Shown here piece by piece: positions 42,241 to 52,334 of a stretch of 52,643 nucleotides of DNA. Position 1 is the first letter of the stretch. Each line of letters opens with the position of its first letter. The notes under the pieces are model-generated. The model did no database searches, was not told the origin of the DNA, and was given only the letters and a program-made list of their open reading frames with translations. The position numbers and the translations under genes were made by a program. Source of the stretch: Clostridium sp. (GTDB taxonomy: Bacteria > Bacillota > Clostridia > Clostridiales > Clostridiaceae). The DNA lies in NCBI GenBank assembly GCA_029257045.1, contig JARIDB010000020.1, positions 1 through 52,643 on the forward strand. Direction: 5' to 3'.

Positions 42241-42351
42241 TATATGTATCCACTATTTTTATTTTTAAATAACCTAGTAAAATTATTTACATATATAATT
42301 AATAAGGTTATATTAATTATATTAAATAAAAGAATTACAAGGAGCTTTAAG

Positions 42352-43752
42352 GTGATTGAAAAAGTAAAAGAGTTTATTATAAAAAATTCTCTTATAAATA
42401 GAGAGGATAAGGTTCTAGTAGCTTTATCTGGAGGCCCAGATTCTGTATGTCTTCTTCATTGCCTTTATAGATTAAAGAAGGATTTTAATATAAAGGTAGG
42501 AGCAGCTCATGTAAATCATATGCTAAGAGGAAAGGCTTCTCTAGAAGATGAAGAATATTCTAGGAAATTATGTGAAGAACTAGGTATAGATTTTTATTCA
42601 AGGGAAATTGATATAAGTGAAATTGCTAAGAAGAAAGGTATATCTATTGAAATGGCAGGAAGAGAAGCCAGATATAATTTCTTTGAGAAAATAAAAAAAG
42701 AAAATAATTATAATTGCATAGCAGTTGCTCATAATGAAAATGATCAAGCTGAAACAGTGTTAATGAATCTTATGAGAGGAACTGGAATAGAAGGGCTTTG
42801 CGGTATTAGAGCAAAAAGAAGTGGTAATATAATAAGGCCTATTTTGTGTTTATCTAGATTAGAAATAGAAAAATATTGTGAGGAAAAACATCTTAATCCT
42901 AGAATAGATAAAACAAACCTAGAAAATATATACAGCAGGAATAAAATTAGATTAGATATTTTACCTTATATGAAAGAAAACTTTAATGAAGATATTATTA
43001 AAACCATAAATAGAATGAGTAAATTAATACAAGTAGACAATGATTTTATAGAAAAAGAAAGTAAAAGAAAATACCAAGAGTATTGTTTAGTTAGTGATGA
43101 GAATATAATTATAAAAAAGGAAGCTTTTTATTTAGATAAAGCCATAATTACAAGAATTATAAAAAGAGCCTTTTTTGAATTTAGTGGAGTTTATAATAAT
43201 TTTGAAATGAAACATATTTATGAAGTTTTAAATCTATCAGGAAACACTACAAATAAAAAAATATTTCTACCAAATAAAATAATAAGTGAAAATGTTTATG
43301 GGGATATTTATTTAAAGAAAAGGAATGTTATTAATTCGGTAGAATGCATTAAAGAAGCGTTAACTTTAGAAAAGTCTTCTGTAAATAGGTTATCAACAAT
43401 GTATGGTAACTACATAATTAATTTAGAAGTAATTAATTGTAAAAATAATATAGAATTTTCTAATAATCTATTAATAAAATATTTTGATTATGATACTATA
43501 GAAGAGAAGCTAGAAATTAGGGAAAAAGTAAATGGGGATAGGATAACTCCTTTAGGAATGAAGGGAAGTAAAAAACTTAAAGATGTTTTAATTGACCTTA
43601 AAGTTCCTATAGAGGAAAGAAAAGAAATACCAATAGTTACATTTGATGATGAAATAGCTTGGGTAGTTGGTTATAAGGTTTCAGAAAAATTTAAAGTTAA
43701 AAAAGAAACCAAAAAAATACTAAAGATTATTTTTACTAGAAAGGAATGTTAA
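42352..43752 (+). CDS. tilS: tRNA(Ile)-lysidine synthase
   Basis: About 466 aa. TilS converts C34 of tRNA-Ile(CAT) to lysidine so that it reads AUA codons, which are abundant in this genome. The ATP-binding P-loop SGGPDSVCLLH lies near residue 20-30, followed by AAHVNHMLRG, VAHNENDQAETVLMNLMRGTG, RPILCLSRLEIEKY and the C-terminal TilS domain (NGDRITPLGMKGSKKLKDVL). The frame is open from ATG 42244, but the extra 36 residues are hydrophobic and unlike the family. GTG 42352, after AAGGAGCTTTAAG, gives the normal N-terminus. The gene is followed by hpt and ftsH, the conserved order. Confidence 0.95.
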   Translation: MIEKVKEFIIKNSLINREDKVLVALSGGPDSVCLLHCLYRLKKDFNIKVGAAHVNHMLRGKASLEDEEYSRKLCEELGIDFYSREIDISEIAKKKGISIEMAGREARYNFFEKIKKENNYNCIAVAHNENDQAETVLMNLMRGTGIEGLCGIRAKRSGNIIRPILCLSRLEIEKYCEEKHLNPRIDKTNLENIYSRNKIRLDILPYMKENFNEDIIKTINRMSKLIQVDNDFIEKESKRKYQEYCLVSDENIIIKKEAFYLDKAIITRIIKRAFFEFSGVYNNFEMKHIYEVLNLSGNTTNKKIFLPNKIISENVYGDIYLKKRNVINSVECIKEALTLEKSSVNRLSTMYGNYIINLEVINCKNNIEFSNNLLIKYFDYDTIEEKLEIREKVNGDRITPLGMKGSKKLKDVLIDLKVPIEERKEIPIVTFDDEIAWVVGYKVSEKFKVKKETKKILKIIFTRKEC

Positions 43753-43753
43753 A

Positions 43754-44299
43754 ATGATTAATGATTTAAAAGAAGTGTTAATAAGCGAAGAAACTATAAC
43801 AAAAAGAGTAAAAGAGCTAGGGGCAGAAATAAGCAAGGATTATAATGACCCAAATAGAAAATTATTAATAGTAGGAATTTTAAAAGGATCTGTAATTTTC
43901 GCTTCGGAACTTATAAAAAATATAACTAGACCTTGCGAAATTGACTTTATGGCTTTATCGAGTTATGGAAATTCATCAGAAACTTCTGGAGTAGTTAGAA
44001 TATTAAAGGATTTAGATAATGGTATTGAAGGAAATGATATTATAATAGTAGAAGATATTATAGATAGCGGAACTACACTGGATTATTTATTGAAATATCT
44101 AAAAGCTAAAGATGCTAATAGTATAGAAATAGCAACTTTATTAACTAAACCATCTAGAAGGAAAGTTGACATTAATGTTAAATATTTAGGTTTTGAAGTT
44201 CCGGATGAGTTTATAGTAGGATATGGATTAGATTATGCTGAAAAGTATAGAAATCTACCTTTTATAGGTATTTTAAAAGAAGAAGTTTATAAAAAATAA
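43754..44299 (+). CDS. hpt: Hypoxanthine (guanine) phosphoribosyltransferase
   Basis: 181 aa cytosolic salvage enzyme making IMP or GMP from hypoxanthine or guanine and PRPP. The PRPP loop is DIIIVEDIIDSGTTLDYL; IVGILKGSVIFASELIKNI and VPDEFIVGYGLDYAEKYRNLPFIG are typical. ATG 43754 begins one base after the tilS stop, with AAGGAATG upstream, implying translational coupling. tilS-hpt-ftsH is the standard Firmicute order. Confidence 0.97.
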   Translation: MINDLKEVLISEETITKRVKELGAEISKDYNDPNRKLLIVGILKGSVIFASELIKNITRPCEIDFMALSSYGNSSETSGVVRILKDLDNGIEGNDIIIVEDIIDSGTTLDYLLKYLKAKDANSIEIATLLTKPSRRKVDINVKYLGFEVPDEFIVGYGLDYAEKYRNLPFIGILKEEVYKK

Positions 44300-44344
44300 A
44301 AAAACGAGAAAATAATAAATAACTAAAAGAAAGGGGGGCCTTGA

Positions 44345-46150
44345 ATGAAAAAATATTCAAGTGCAACAGGATGGATATTTTTAATGATGGTGATATTCTT
44401 ATCAGCAACATTATTATGGAAAAATGCAGGAGTTACTGATGAAATATCTTATAGTGATTTTCAACAAAAGTGGATTAAAGAGGAATTAAAAAGTATTACC
44501 ATTGAATCTGATAAGAGGATAGTTACAGGTAAGACTATGGATGATAAGTTATTTACTACATATGCACCTAGTGATATAGTAGAAAAACTAATTATAGAGA
44601 ACCCTAAAGATACTATAAAGGTGGATTTTACACAACCATCTAATAGTAGTTTTTGGATTAGCTTTATACCAACAATTTTAATGCTGGTTTTATTCTTTGT
44701 ATTCTTCTATATTATGACACAACAGTCACAAGGTGGCGGTGGTGGAGGCCGAGGAGTTATGAACTTCGGTAAGAGTAAAGCAAAGATGATGAATCCAGAA
44801 GATCAAAAGGTTTCTTTTGGAGATGTAGCTGGAGTAGATGAAGAAAAGCAGGAGCTTGAGGAAATTGTAGATTTCTTAAAGCAACCAGCTAGATATAATG
44901 AAATGGGAGCTAGGATTCCTAAAGGTGTATTATTAGTAGGGCCTCCAGGAACAGGTAAAACTTTACTTGCAAGAGCTATTGCTGGGGAAGCTGGAGTACC
45001 GTTTTATAGTATTTCAGGTTCAGATTTCGTAGAAATGTTTGTTGGGGTTGGAGCTTCGAGGGTTAGAGACCTATTTGAGCAAGCTAAGAAGAATTCACCT
45101 TCCTTAATATTTATAGATGAAATAGATGCTGTTGGTAGACAAAGAGGAGCCGGAGTTGGTGGTGGACATGATGAAAGAGAGCAAACTTTAAATCAACTTC
45201 TAGTTGAAATGGATGGTTTTGGAGCTAATGAAGGAATAATAATGATAGCTGCAACTAATAGACCAGACATTCTAGATCCAGCACTTTTAAGACCAGGTAG
45301 ATTTGATAGACAAATAGTAGTTGGGGGACCGGATGTTAAAGGTAGAGAAGAAATTCTTAAAGTTCATACAAGAAAGAAACCTTTATCTGAAGAAGTTGAT
45401 TTAGAGGTACTTGCTAGAAGAACACCAGGATTTAGTGGAGCAGATATTGAGAATTTAGCAAATGAAGCAGCTTTATTAGCAGTTAGAAAGAGTAAAAAGG
45501 TTATTGGGATGCAAGAATTTGAAGATGCTATAACAAGAGTTATTGCAGGTCCCGAGAAGAAGAGTAAAAAAACTACCGAACACGATAGAAAACTTACAGC
45601 TTACCATGAAGCAGGTCATGCTGTGGTTATGAGATCTTTAGAACATTCAGATCCAGTTCATGAAATAAGTATAATACCAAGAGGTATGGCGGGTGGTTAC
45701 ACTATGCATTTACCTAAGGAAGATAGATCATACACATCCAAGGCTAAGCTTAAGGATGATATGGTTGGTCTATTAGGTGGTAGAGTAGCTGAACATCTTA
45801 TATTATCAGATATAAGTACTGGAGCTAAAAATGATATTGATAGAACTAGTGCTATAGCTAGGGCTATGGTAATGGAGTATGGTATGAGTGATAATATTGG
45901 TACTATATCTTATGGTTCAGATAATAATGAAGTATTCTTAGGTAGAAATCTTGGACACAGCAGAAACTTCAGTGAAGAAATCGGAGCTACACTTGATAAA
46001 GAAATCAAGAGTTTCATTGATGAAGCTTACAATAAGGCTGAATCAATATTAAAAGAAAATATAAATAAGCTTCATGCAGTAGCTCAGACTTTACTTGAAA
46101 AAGAAAAGATAGATGGCGAAGAATTTGAAAGAATCTACTGTGAAAGTTAA
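44345..46150 (+). CDS. ftsH: ATP-dependent zinc metalloprotease FtsH
   Basis: 601 aa membrane protease that degrades misfolded and regulatory proteins. Two membrane helices (about 7-24 and 103-124) enclose a periplasm-facing segment. The AAA+ domain follows, with Walker A GPPGTGKT (199-206), Walker [12 protein letters not shown] and second region of homology [18 protein letters not shown], and then an M41 peptidase domain with zinc motif HEAGH and the downstream Asp in [10 protein letters not shown]. The C-terminus is short compared with E. coli. ATG 44345 follows AAAGGGGGG. It is followed by a terminator. Confidence 0.97.
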   Translation: MKKYSSATGWIFLMMVIFLSATLLWKNAGVTDEISYSDFQQKWIKEELKSITIESDKRIVTGKTMDDKLFTTYAPSDIVEKLIIENPKDTIKVDFTQPSNSSFWISFIPTILMLVLFFVFFYIMTQQSQGGGGGGRGVMNFGKSKAKMMNPEDQKVSFGDVAGVDEEKQELEEIVDFLKQPARYNEMGARIPKGVLLVGPPGTGKTLLARAIAGEAGVPFYSISGSDFVEMFVGVGASRVRDLFEQAKKNSPSLIFIDEIDAVGRQRGAGVGGGHDEREQTLNQLLVEMDGFGANEGIIMIAATNRPDILDPALLRPGRFDRQIVVGGPDVKGREEILKVHTRKKPLSEEVDLEVLARRTPGFSGADIENLANEAALLAVRKSKKVIGMQEFEDAITRVIAGPEKKSKKTTEHDRKLTAYHEAGHAVVMRSLEHSDPVHEISIIPRGMAGGYTMHLPKEDRSYTSKAKLKDDMVGLLGGRVAEHLILSDISTGAKNDIDRTSAIARAMVMEYGMSDNIGTISYGSDNNEVFLGRNLGHSRNFSEEIGATLDKEIKSFIDEAYNKAESILKENINKLHAVAQTLLEKEKIDGEEFERIYCES

Positions 46151-46157
46151 TAATTAT

Positions 46158-46179
46158 AGCAGCCTTAGGGCTGCTTTTG
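46158..46179 (+). terminator. Terminator of ftsH
   Basis: AGCAGCC-TTAG-GGCTGCT, followed by TTTGTT; a short GC-rich stem with a modest T-run. Confidence 0.82.
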
Positions 46180-46248
46180 TTATTATATAAATTAATAATA
46201 AGTGATATAATTATAAAATATAAAATAAAGATTAAGGAGTGAATTCAT

Positions 46249-47916
46249 ATGAAAAGTGACATTGAAATAGCACAAGAGTCTAAAATGAAAGGTATAATTG
46301 AAATTGCTAAAGATCTTAATTTAGAAGAAGATGATATTGAACTTTATGGAAGATATAAATGTAAGTTATCATTGGATATATTAGAAAGAGATAAAGAAAA
46401 AAAGGATGGAAAGCTTGTGTTAGTAACTGCTATAAATCCTACTCCAGCGGGAGAGGGTAAATCAACAGTAACTGTAGGTCTTGGAGATGCTTTACGTAAA
46501 ATGGGAAAGGATGCAGTTATAGCTTTAAGAGAACCTTCTCTTGGACCAGTATTCGGAATTAAGGGAGGAGCTGCTGGGGGAGGATATGCACAAGTTGTAC
46601 CAATGGAAGATATAAATCTTCACTTCACAGGTGATATGCATGCTATAACCTCTGCAAATAATCTTTTAGCAGCAGCTATAGATAACCATATTCATCAAGG
46701 GAATATACTAAGGATAGATTCAAGAAGAATTACTTTTAAAAGAGTTATGGATATGAACGATAGGGCTTTAAGAAATATTGTTGTAGGAATGGGTGGAAAG
46801 CTAAATGGATTTTTAAGAGAAGATGGATTTATGATAACTGTTGCTTCTGAAATAATGGCAATCTTGTGCCTTTCAAATAGTTTAAGTGATCTAAAAGAAA
46901 GAATGGGTAATATACTAATTGCTTATAACTTAGATGGAAATCCTGTTTATGCCAAGGAACTAGAAATACAAGGTGCTATGACTTTACTTATGAAGGATGC
47001 TATAAAACCAAATCTAGTTCAAACTTTAGAAAATACTCCAGCTATTATCCATGGTGGGCCATTTGCTAACATAGCCCATGGATGTAATTCTATATTAGCA
47101 ACTAAAACTGCTTTAAAGCTTGGAGATATAGTTGTTACTGAAGCTGGATTTGGAGCTGACCTTGGAGCTGAAAAGTTTTTAGATATAAAATGTAGATATG
47201 GAAACCTAAATCCAAACTGTGTAGTAGTTGTAGCTACTATAAGGGCCTTAAAACATCACGGTGGAGTTAGTAAGATAAAACTAAATACACCTAATGTGGA
47301 AGCTCTCAAAGTAGGAATAGTTAATTTAGAGAAACAAGTAGAAAATATTAAAAAGTATAATGTTCCTGTAGTTGTTGCTATAAATAAATTCTCAACTGAT
47401 ACAAAAGAGGAAGTTGAATTTATAAAAGAATTTTGCAATAAGATTGGTGTTAAAGTAGCCTTATGTGATGTTTGGGCAAAGGGTGGAGAAGGTGGAATAG
47501 ATCTTGGGGAAATTGTATTAGAAGAAGTGGAAAAGGAAAATGAATTTGCTCCTATTTATGATGTAAAAGACACTATAGAAAGTAAGATCAATAAGATTGC
47601 TAAGGAGATTTATGGTGCAAGGGGTGTTAATATAACAGTTCAAGCTAAAAAACAAATAGAAGAACTTGAAAAGTTTGATTTAGATAAATTACCTATATGT
47701 ATGGCGAAAACACAATATTCCTTATCAGATAATCCATCATTGCTTGGAAGACCAGTGGATTTTGAAATAACAGTAAAGGAAGTTAAAATATCTAATGGTG
47801 CGGGGTTCATTGTTGTACTAAATGGTGATATAATGACTATGCCAGGTCTTCCTAAGATTCCGGCAGCTAATAAAATGGATATAAACGAAAATGGGGAAAT
47901 AATAGGTTTATTTTAA
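46249..47916 (+). CDS. fhs: Formate--tetrahydrofolate ligase
   Basis: 555 aa ATP-dependent enzyme that makes 10-formyl-tetrahydrofolate from formate, supplying one-carbon units for purines and fMet and used in acetogenic and purine-fermenting clostridia. The P-loop [38 protein letters not shown] and [10 protein letters not shown] are family hallmarks; the C-terminal [20 protein letters not shown] is also typical. Length is standard. ATG 46249 follows AAGGAGTGAATTC. It is transcribed alone after the ftsH terminator. Confidence 0.96.
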   Translation: MKSDIEIAQESKMKGIIEIAKDLNLEEDDIELYGRYKCKLSLDILERDKEKKDGKLVLVTAINPTPAGEGKSTVTVGLGDALRKMGKDAVIALREPSLGPVFGIKGGAAGGGYAQVVPMEDINLHFTGDMHAITSANNLLAAAIDNHIHQGNILRIDSRRITFKRVMDMNDRALRNIVVGMGGKLNGFLREDGFMITVASEIMAILCLSNSLSDLKERMGNILIAYNLDGNPVYAKELEIQGAMTLLMKDAIKPNLVQTLENTPAIIHGGPFANIAHGCNSILATKTALKLGDIVVTEAGFGADLGAEKFLDIKCRYGNLNPNCVVVVATIRALKHHGGVSKIKLNTPNVEALKVGIVNLEKQVENIKKYNVPVVVAINKFSTDTKEEVEFIKEFCNKIGVKVALCDVWAKGGEGGIDLGEIVLEEVEKENEFAPIYDVKDTIESKINKIAKEIYGARGVNITVQAKKQIEELEKFDLDKLPICMAKTQYSLSDNPSLLGRPVDFEITVKEVKISNGAGFIVVLNGDIMTMPGLPKIPAANKMDINENGEIIGLF

Positions 47917-47932
47917 TCCTAGAATACATCAC

Positions 47933-47960
47933 TTGACAAATGATTTTGAATTGTTAAAAT
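47933..47960 (+). promoter_or_regulatory. Promoter upstream of coaX
   Basis: TTGACA, 16-bp spacer, TAAAAT, lying between the fhs stop and a terminator-like hairpin at 47997-48022. Confidence 0.6.
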
Positions 47961-47996
47961 TATATTGTTAAATTTACTAAAAAGTAGTTATTAATA

Positions 47997-48022
47997 AAGG
48001 CAGCTTAAAAGGCTGCTTTTAA
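47997..48022 (+). terminator. Terminator-like hairpin in the coaX leader
   Basis: AAAGGCAGC pairs with GCTGCTTTT (9 bp, one wobble) over TTAAAAG. It lies after the promoter at 47933-47960 and 20 bp before coaX, so it either ends fhs transcription or attenuates coaX. Confidence 0.7.
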
Positions 48023-48042
48023 TTGTATTAGGTGGTGATTGT

Positions 48043-48822
48043 ATGATTTTACTAGTAGATGTAGGTAATACAAATATCGTTTTAGGTGTTTATGAGGGAG
48101 AAGAAGAATTAAATAGTTGGAGAATATCAACAGATTTGAAAAAGACTTCTGATGAGTATTCAGTTCAAATTATGCAACTTTTTTTACAAAATAAATTAGA
48201 CCCTAAACAAATAAAAGGAATAATTATTTCTTCAGTTGTACCAAATATTATGCACTCTTTAGAATCTATGATAAAAAATAGCTTTGGTATACAACCTTTA
48301 GTAGTAGGTCCTGGGGTTAAAACTGGAATAAATATTAAATATGATAATCCAAAAGAAGTTGGTGCTGATAGAATAGTAAATGCTGTTGCAGCTCACGATA
48401 AATATAAAAAGGATTTAATAATAATTGATTTTGGAACAGCAACAACCTTTTGTGCTTTAACTAAAGAAGCAAGTTATCTTGGTGGGTGTATAACACCAGG
48501 AATTAGAATTGCATCTGATTCATTATTTGAAAGAGCCGCTAAACTACCTAGAGTAGAATTGGAAACACCTAAAAATATAATTTGCAAGAATACAGTAGCT
48601 AGTATGCAAGCGGGGATAATTTTTGGTTATGTAGGTCAAGTAGAGTATATAGTTAAAAAGATGAAAAAGGAAATGATGTGTCAAGATTGCGAGGAAATTT
48701 TAGTTATAGCAACAGGTGGATTAGCTGAATTAATAGCGAAAGAAACAAAGTTTATAGATAAAGTTGACTTAAGCTTAACTTTAGAGGGGTTAAAAGTAAT
48801 ATACGAAAAAAATAAGGAGTAG
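48043..48822 (+). CDS. coaX: Type III pantothenate kinase
   Basis: 259 aa enzyme that phosphorylates pantothenate in the first step of CoA synthesis. It belongs to the ASKHA fold: [14 protein letters not shown] at 5-18 (phosphate 1), [13 protein letters not shown] (phosphate 2) and ATGGLA near the C-terminus. [20 protein letters not shown] and [11 protein letters not shown] are family hallmarks. It needs a monovalent cation and resists CoA feedback, unlike CoaA. ATG 48043 follows AGGTGGTGA. It is followed 6 bp later by dusB. Confidence 0.96.
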   Translation: MILLVDVGNTNIVLGVYEGEEELNSWRISTDLKKTSDEYSVQIMQLFLQNKLDPKQIKGIIISSVVPNIMHSLESMIKNSFGIQPLVVGPGVKTGINIKYDNPKEVGADRIVNAVAAHDKYKKDLIIIDFGTATTFCALTKEASYLGGCITPGIRIASDSLFERAAKLPRVELETPKNIICKNTVASMQAGIIFGYVGQVEYIVKKMKKEMMCQDCEEILVIATGGLAELIAKETKFIDKVDLSLTLEGLKVIYEKNKE

Positions 48823-48828
48823 TATAAT

Positions 48829-49803
48829 ATGAAAATTGGGAACCTTGAATTTGAAAACAATGTTTTCTTGGCCCCTATGGCAGGAGTGACAGATATTTCT
48901 TTCAGAGGCTTATGCAAAGAAATGGGATGTGGACTTGTTTATACAGAAATGGTAAGCGCTAAGGCTCTCTACTATGATAATGAGAAGACTATAAACTTAC
49001 TTAGGATAGCTAATGAAGAAAAACCTGTGGCTGTACAAATATTTGGGAATGATCCTGATATTATGGCAGAGGTTGTAGAAAAACATTTTAATAAAAGGAA
49101 TGATATAGCACTCATAGATATTAATATGGGATGCCCTGTTCCTAAGATAACTAAAAATGGGGAGGGGTCAGCTCTGTTAAAAGATCCACAATTAGCTGCA
49201 AAAATAGTTGAAAGTATAAAAGAGGTTTCATTAAAGCCTGTAACTGTTAAAATACGAAAGGGCTGGAATGAAGAACAAGTTAATGCTGTAGAAGTTGCTA
49301 AGATGCTAGAGTACGCAGGTGCGGATGCTATTACTATTCATGGAAGAACAAAAAAACAAATGTATGAAGGTAAAGCAGATTGGGATATAATAGGAAGGGT
49401 AAAATCCTCGATTTCAATTCCTGTACTAGGGAATGGGGATGTATTTACAACAGAAGATGCACTTGAATTAAGAAATAAAACTAATTGTGATGGTATAATG
49501 ATTGCAAGAGGAGCTATGGGAAATCCTTGGATATTCAAGCAGATTGAAAGAAAATTAAAAGGGGAAGAACCCTTAATAATATCTAATGAAGATAGAATAG
49601 ATATGTGTATTAGACATTATAATCTTGCTATAAAGTATAATGGTGAAATTAAAGGTGTTAGGGAAATGAGAAAACATTCTTCTTGGTATATTAAGTCTCT
49701 ACCAAGAAGTAATGAACTAAAGACCTTAATTAATTCATTAAATGATAGTGAATCTGTAATTAGATTACTAAGGGATTACAAAGAAGAACTAAAGAATTAT
49801 TAA
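48829..49803 (+). CDS. dusB: tRNA-dihydrouridine synthase
   Basis: 324 aa FMN-dependent enzyme that reduces uridines to dihydrouridine in tRNA D-loops. The TIM barrel N-terminus contains FLAPMAGVTDISFRGLCKEM; catalytic Cys is in DINMGCPVPKITKNGEGSAL; FMN-binding ITIHGRTKKQMYEGKADW and PVLGNGDVFT are present; the C-terminal helical domain follows. ATG 48829 follows AAGGAGTAGTATAAT. It is coupled to coaX; in many Firmicutes dusB and coaX are near neighbours of greA and lysS. Confidence 0.94.
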   Translation: MKIGNLEFENNVFLAPMAGVTDISFRGLCKEMGCGLVYTEMVSAKALYYDNEKTINLLRIANEEKPVAVQIFGNDPDIMAEVVEKHFNKRNDIALIDINMGCPVPKITKNGEGSALLKDPQLAAKIVESIKEVSLKPVTVKIRKGWNEEQVNAVEVAKMLEYAGADAITIHGRTKKQMYEGKADWDIIGRVKSSISIPVLGNGDVFTTEDALELRNKTNCDGIMIARGAMGNPWIFKQIERKLKGEEPLIISNEDRIDMCIRHYNLAIKYNGEIKGVREMRKHSSWYIKSLPRSNELKTLINSLNDSESVIRLLRDYKEELKNY

Positions 49804-49889
49804 TATATGTAATTAAAAGACAGTTATAGGAATAAACATATCAAAAAGAGTAATAATAAATATTTGGAAGATGTATTGAATAAACTTGG

Positions 49890-49918
49890 TTGACATATTA
49901 TAACTGTTGATTTATAAT
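49890..49918 (+). promoter_or_regulatory. Consensus sigma-A promoter of greA-lysS
   Basis: TTGACA, 17-bp spacer, TATAAT: exact consensus hexamers, 78 bp before greA. Confidence 0.92.
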
Positions 49919-49996
49919 GTTTGGAATGATTTAGAGAATATCAATCCTAGAAATAGGTATTGAAATAAATGGAGTAATTTTGAAGGGGAGAAAGTC

Positions 49997-50482
49997 ATGA
50001 GTGAAGCAAAAAAGTTTTTAATGACATATGAAGGCGTAAAGAAATTAGAGGAAGAATTAGAAATTTTAAAAACTGTTAAAAGAAAAGAAATAACAGAGAA
50101 AATAAAGGTTGCTTTAGGGTATGGAGATTTAAGTGAAAACTCAGAGTACGATGAGGCTAAAAATGATCAAGCTTTTACAGAAGGTAGAATACTTCAATTA
50201 GAAAATATGCTTAGAAATGCACAAGTAGTTGATGAAGAAGATTTACCAAAGGATATTGTTGCAGTTGGAACAGTAGTTAAAGTAAAAGATTTTGAATTTG
50301 ATGAAGATGTTGAATATTTAATAGTAGGTTCAGCAGAAGCAGATCCTATGAATTTTAAAATATCTAATGAATCACCTGTTGGAGCAGCATTAATAGGAAA
50401 AAGAATCGGAGAAGAAGTTGATGTTGTAGTTCCAGGTGGAACAAATAGATTTAAGATACTATCTATAGGGAGGGAAAATTAA
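49997..50482 (+). CDS. greA: Transcription elongation factor GreA
   Basis: 161 aa factor that enters the RNA polymerase secondary channel and stimulates cleavage of backtracked RNA. The N-terminal coiled coil (about 10-80) carries the tip acidic residues in [19 protein letters not shown]; the C-terminal FKBP-like domain (about 85-161) includes [26 protein letters not shown] 49997 follows GAAGGGGAGAAAGTC. Its stop overlaps the lysS start by one base, giving a translationally coupled greA-lysS operon. Confidence 0.97.
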   Translation: MSEAKKFLMTYEGVKKLEEELEILKTVKRKEITEKIKVALGYGDLSENSEYDEAKNDQAFTEGRILQLENMLRNAQVVDEEDLPKDIVAVGTVVKVKDFEFDEDVEYLIVGSAEADPMNFKISNESPVGAALIGKRIGEEVDVVVPGGTNRFKILSIGREN

Positions 50483-51987
50483 TGTCAACTGAAGAAATGA
50501 GCATTGACGAGTTAGAATCTCAGTTCAGTGAACAAGAAGCTTTAAGAAGAGAAAAGTTAATTGAGCTACAAAATCAAGGAAAAGACCCTTTTGATGTATA
50601 TAAGGTTGATAAAACTCATATGTCAGAAGAGATTAAAGATAAGTTTGAAGAATTAGAAGGTCAAGTTGTAACTGTAGCTGGTAGAATAATGTCTAAAAGA
50701 GGTCAAGGAAAAGTTGTATTTTCAGATGTTCAGGATAGAGATGGAAGAATACAATTATTCTTAAAGATAGATGAAGTTGGAGAAGAAAACTTAAAGTCAT
50801 ATAAAACTTATGATTTAGGAGATTGGATAGCAGCAACAGGATTAGTATTTAGAACTAAAACTGGTGAAGTTTCAATTAAAGTTCAAACCTTTGAACTTAT
50901 ATGTAAATCATTAAAACCATTACCTGAAAAATGGCATGGATTAAAAGATCCGGATTTAAGATATAGACAAAGAGAAGTTGATATGATATCAAATCCTGAG
51001 GTTAAAATTAACTTTAAAAAGAGGGCTGCTATATTAAAAGGAATTAGAGAATTCCTAGATAATAGAGGATTCCTAGAAGTTGAAACTCCTATGTTAGCAC
51101 CAATAGCTGGTGGGGCATCAGCCAGACCTTTCGTTACACATCATAATACTTTGGATATTGATATGTATTTAAGGATTGCACCAGAATTATATTTAAAGAG
51201 ATGTATAGTTGCAGGACTTGAAAAAGTATATGACATGGGAAGAACGTTCAGAAATGAAGGAATGTCAGTTAGACATAATCCTGAATTTACTATGATAGAA
51301 TTATATGAAGCATTCTCGGATTATAATGATATGATGGAAATTACTGAAAATATGATATCACAAGTATGCCAAAAGGTTAATGGAACAATGAAGGTTAACT
51401 ACCAAGGAACTGAAATAGATTTCACGCCTCCTTTTAGAAGAATAACTATGGTTGATGCGGTTAAAGAAAATACTGGTATTGATTTTAATCAAGTTACAAC
51501 AGATGAAGAAGCTCAAAATATAGCCAAGGAAAAACACTTAGAATTTAAAAAGGATTTAAAACATGTTACAAAGGGTGAAGTTTTAAATACTTTATTTGAA
51601 GAATTTGCAGAAGAACATATGATACAACCTACATTTGTATGTGATTATCCAGTTGAAATCTCTCCTTTAACTAAAAAGAAGAGAGGAAATGAAATGTTTA
51701 CAGAAAGATTTGAAGGTTTTGTTTATGGTAGAGAAATATGTAATGCTTACTCAGAACTTAATGATCCGATAGTTCAAAGAGCAAGATTTACACAACAAGA
51801 GAAAGAAAGAGAACTTGGAGATGATGAAGCATACATGATAGATGAAGAATTCATGAGTGCTTTAGAAACAGGTATGCCTCCAGCCGGTGGACTTGGAATA
51901 GGTATAGATAGAATTATAATGCTACTAACTGATGCGGCATCAATTAGAGATATTATAATGTTCCCTACAATGAAACCAATTAAGTAA
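50482..51987 (+). CDS. lysS: Lysyl-tRNA synthetase (class II)
   Basis: 501 aa. The N-terminal OB-fold anticodon-binding domain (about 60-160) includes [20 protein letters not shown]. The class II catalytic domain has motif 1 near [20 protein letters not shown], motif 2 in [19 protein letters not shown] and motif 3 [14 protein letters not shown] at the C-terminus. Length is usual for bacterial LysS. ATG 50482 overlaps the greA stop. It is followed by a strong terminator that also marks the end of the chromosomal core in this window. Confidence 0.97.
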   Translation: MSTEEMSIDELESQFSEQEALRREKLIELQNQGKDPFDVYKVDKTHMSEEIKDKFEELEGQVVTVAGRIMSKRGQGKVVFSDVQDRDGRIQLFLKIDEVGEENLKSYKTYDLGDWIAATGLVFRTKTGEVSIKVQTFELICKSLKPLPEKWHGLKDPDLRYRQREVDMISNPEVKINFKKRAAILKGIREFLDNRGFLEVETPMLAPIAGGASARPFVTHHNTLDIDMYLRIAPELYLKRCIVAGLEKVYDMGRTFRNEGMSVRHNPEFTMIELYEAFSDYNDMMEITENMISQVCQKVNGTMKVNYQGTEIDFTPPFRRITMVDAVKENTGIDFNQVTTDEEAQNIAKEKHLEFKKDLKHVTKGEVLNTLFEEFAEEHMIQPTFVCDYPVEISPLTKKKRGNEMFTERFEGFVYGREICNAYSELNDPIVQRARFTQQEKERELGDDEAYMIDEEFMSALETGMPPAGGLGIGIDRIIMLLTDAASIRDIIMFPTMKPIK

Positions 51988-52032
51988 TAAAGTAAAGTGG
52001 AATTAAGGAATTAGCTTTGTAAATTGTGAAAC

Positions 52033-52053
52033 TTACGACTAATTTACGACTAA
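52033..52053 (+). repeat. Short direct repeat downstream of lysS
   Basis: TTACGACTAA occurs twice, at 52033-52042 and 52044-52053. It lies between lysS and the foreign-looking genes and could be part of an integration site, but the other end of the island is not visible. Confidence 0.3.
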
Positions 52054-52072
52054 AGATAAGAGAATACGTTCA

Positions 52073-52109
52073 AATAGAATCTCTGAAAAAAAGGAGATTC
52101 TATTTTTTT
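52073..52109 (+). terminator. Terminator of greA-lysS
   Basis: AATAGAATCTC pairs with GAGATTCTATT (11 bp) over a 10-nt A-rich loop, followed by TTTTT. Confidence 0.9.
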
Positions 52110-52130
52110 AGTATTGTATGGAGATTTGTA

Positions 52131-52159
52131 TTGCGAATGTATCACATGAATTTTATAAT
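52131..52159 (+). promoter_or_regulatory. Promoter of the methyltransferase operon
   Basis: TTGCGA, 17-bp spacer, TATAAT, ending 21 bp before the small ORF at 52181. Confidence 0.6.
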
Positions 52160-52180
52160 TAAATTTAGGATGGCTTTAAT

Positions 52181-52329
52181 ATGAATAAAACAATGTCTAT
52201 GTGTATTTGTATGAGTGAAGAAGACATTAAAAAGTTAAAAAATATTCTTCATATAATGAATTTGTACGTAGAACTGTTCTAAAAGAGCCTATAATGGTTA
52301 TTGTAGAATATATTGAGAAGGAGGAATAG
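52181..52329 (+). pseudogene. Small ribbon-helix-helix-like gene with a one-base frameshift in an A-run
   Basis: The ATG at 52181, after AGGATGG, opens a frame that stops after 33 codons. Adding one A to the A6 run at 52237-52242 joins it to a second frame and gives about 49 residues: MNKTMSMCICMSEEDIKKLK, then KYSSYNEFVRRTVLKEPIMV and IVEYIEKEE, ending TAG at 52327-52329. 'SYNEFVRRTVL' resembles the second helix of Arc/MetJ-type ribbon-helix-helix regulators. The restored stop lies five bases before the methyltransferase start, whose ribosome site GGAGGA is inside it, suggesting coupling. The cause may be a true mutation, programmed slippage or a sequencing error. Confidence 0.5.
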
Positions 52330-52334
52330 GAAAT

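Noticed and set aside
42244..42351. 36-residue hydrophobic N-terminal extension of TilS
   Set aside because: TilS is cytosolic and starts near GTG 42352, which has AAGGAG in front; the extension begins at the repeat element and lacks a ribosome site.
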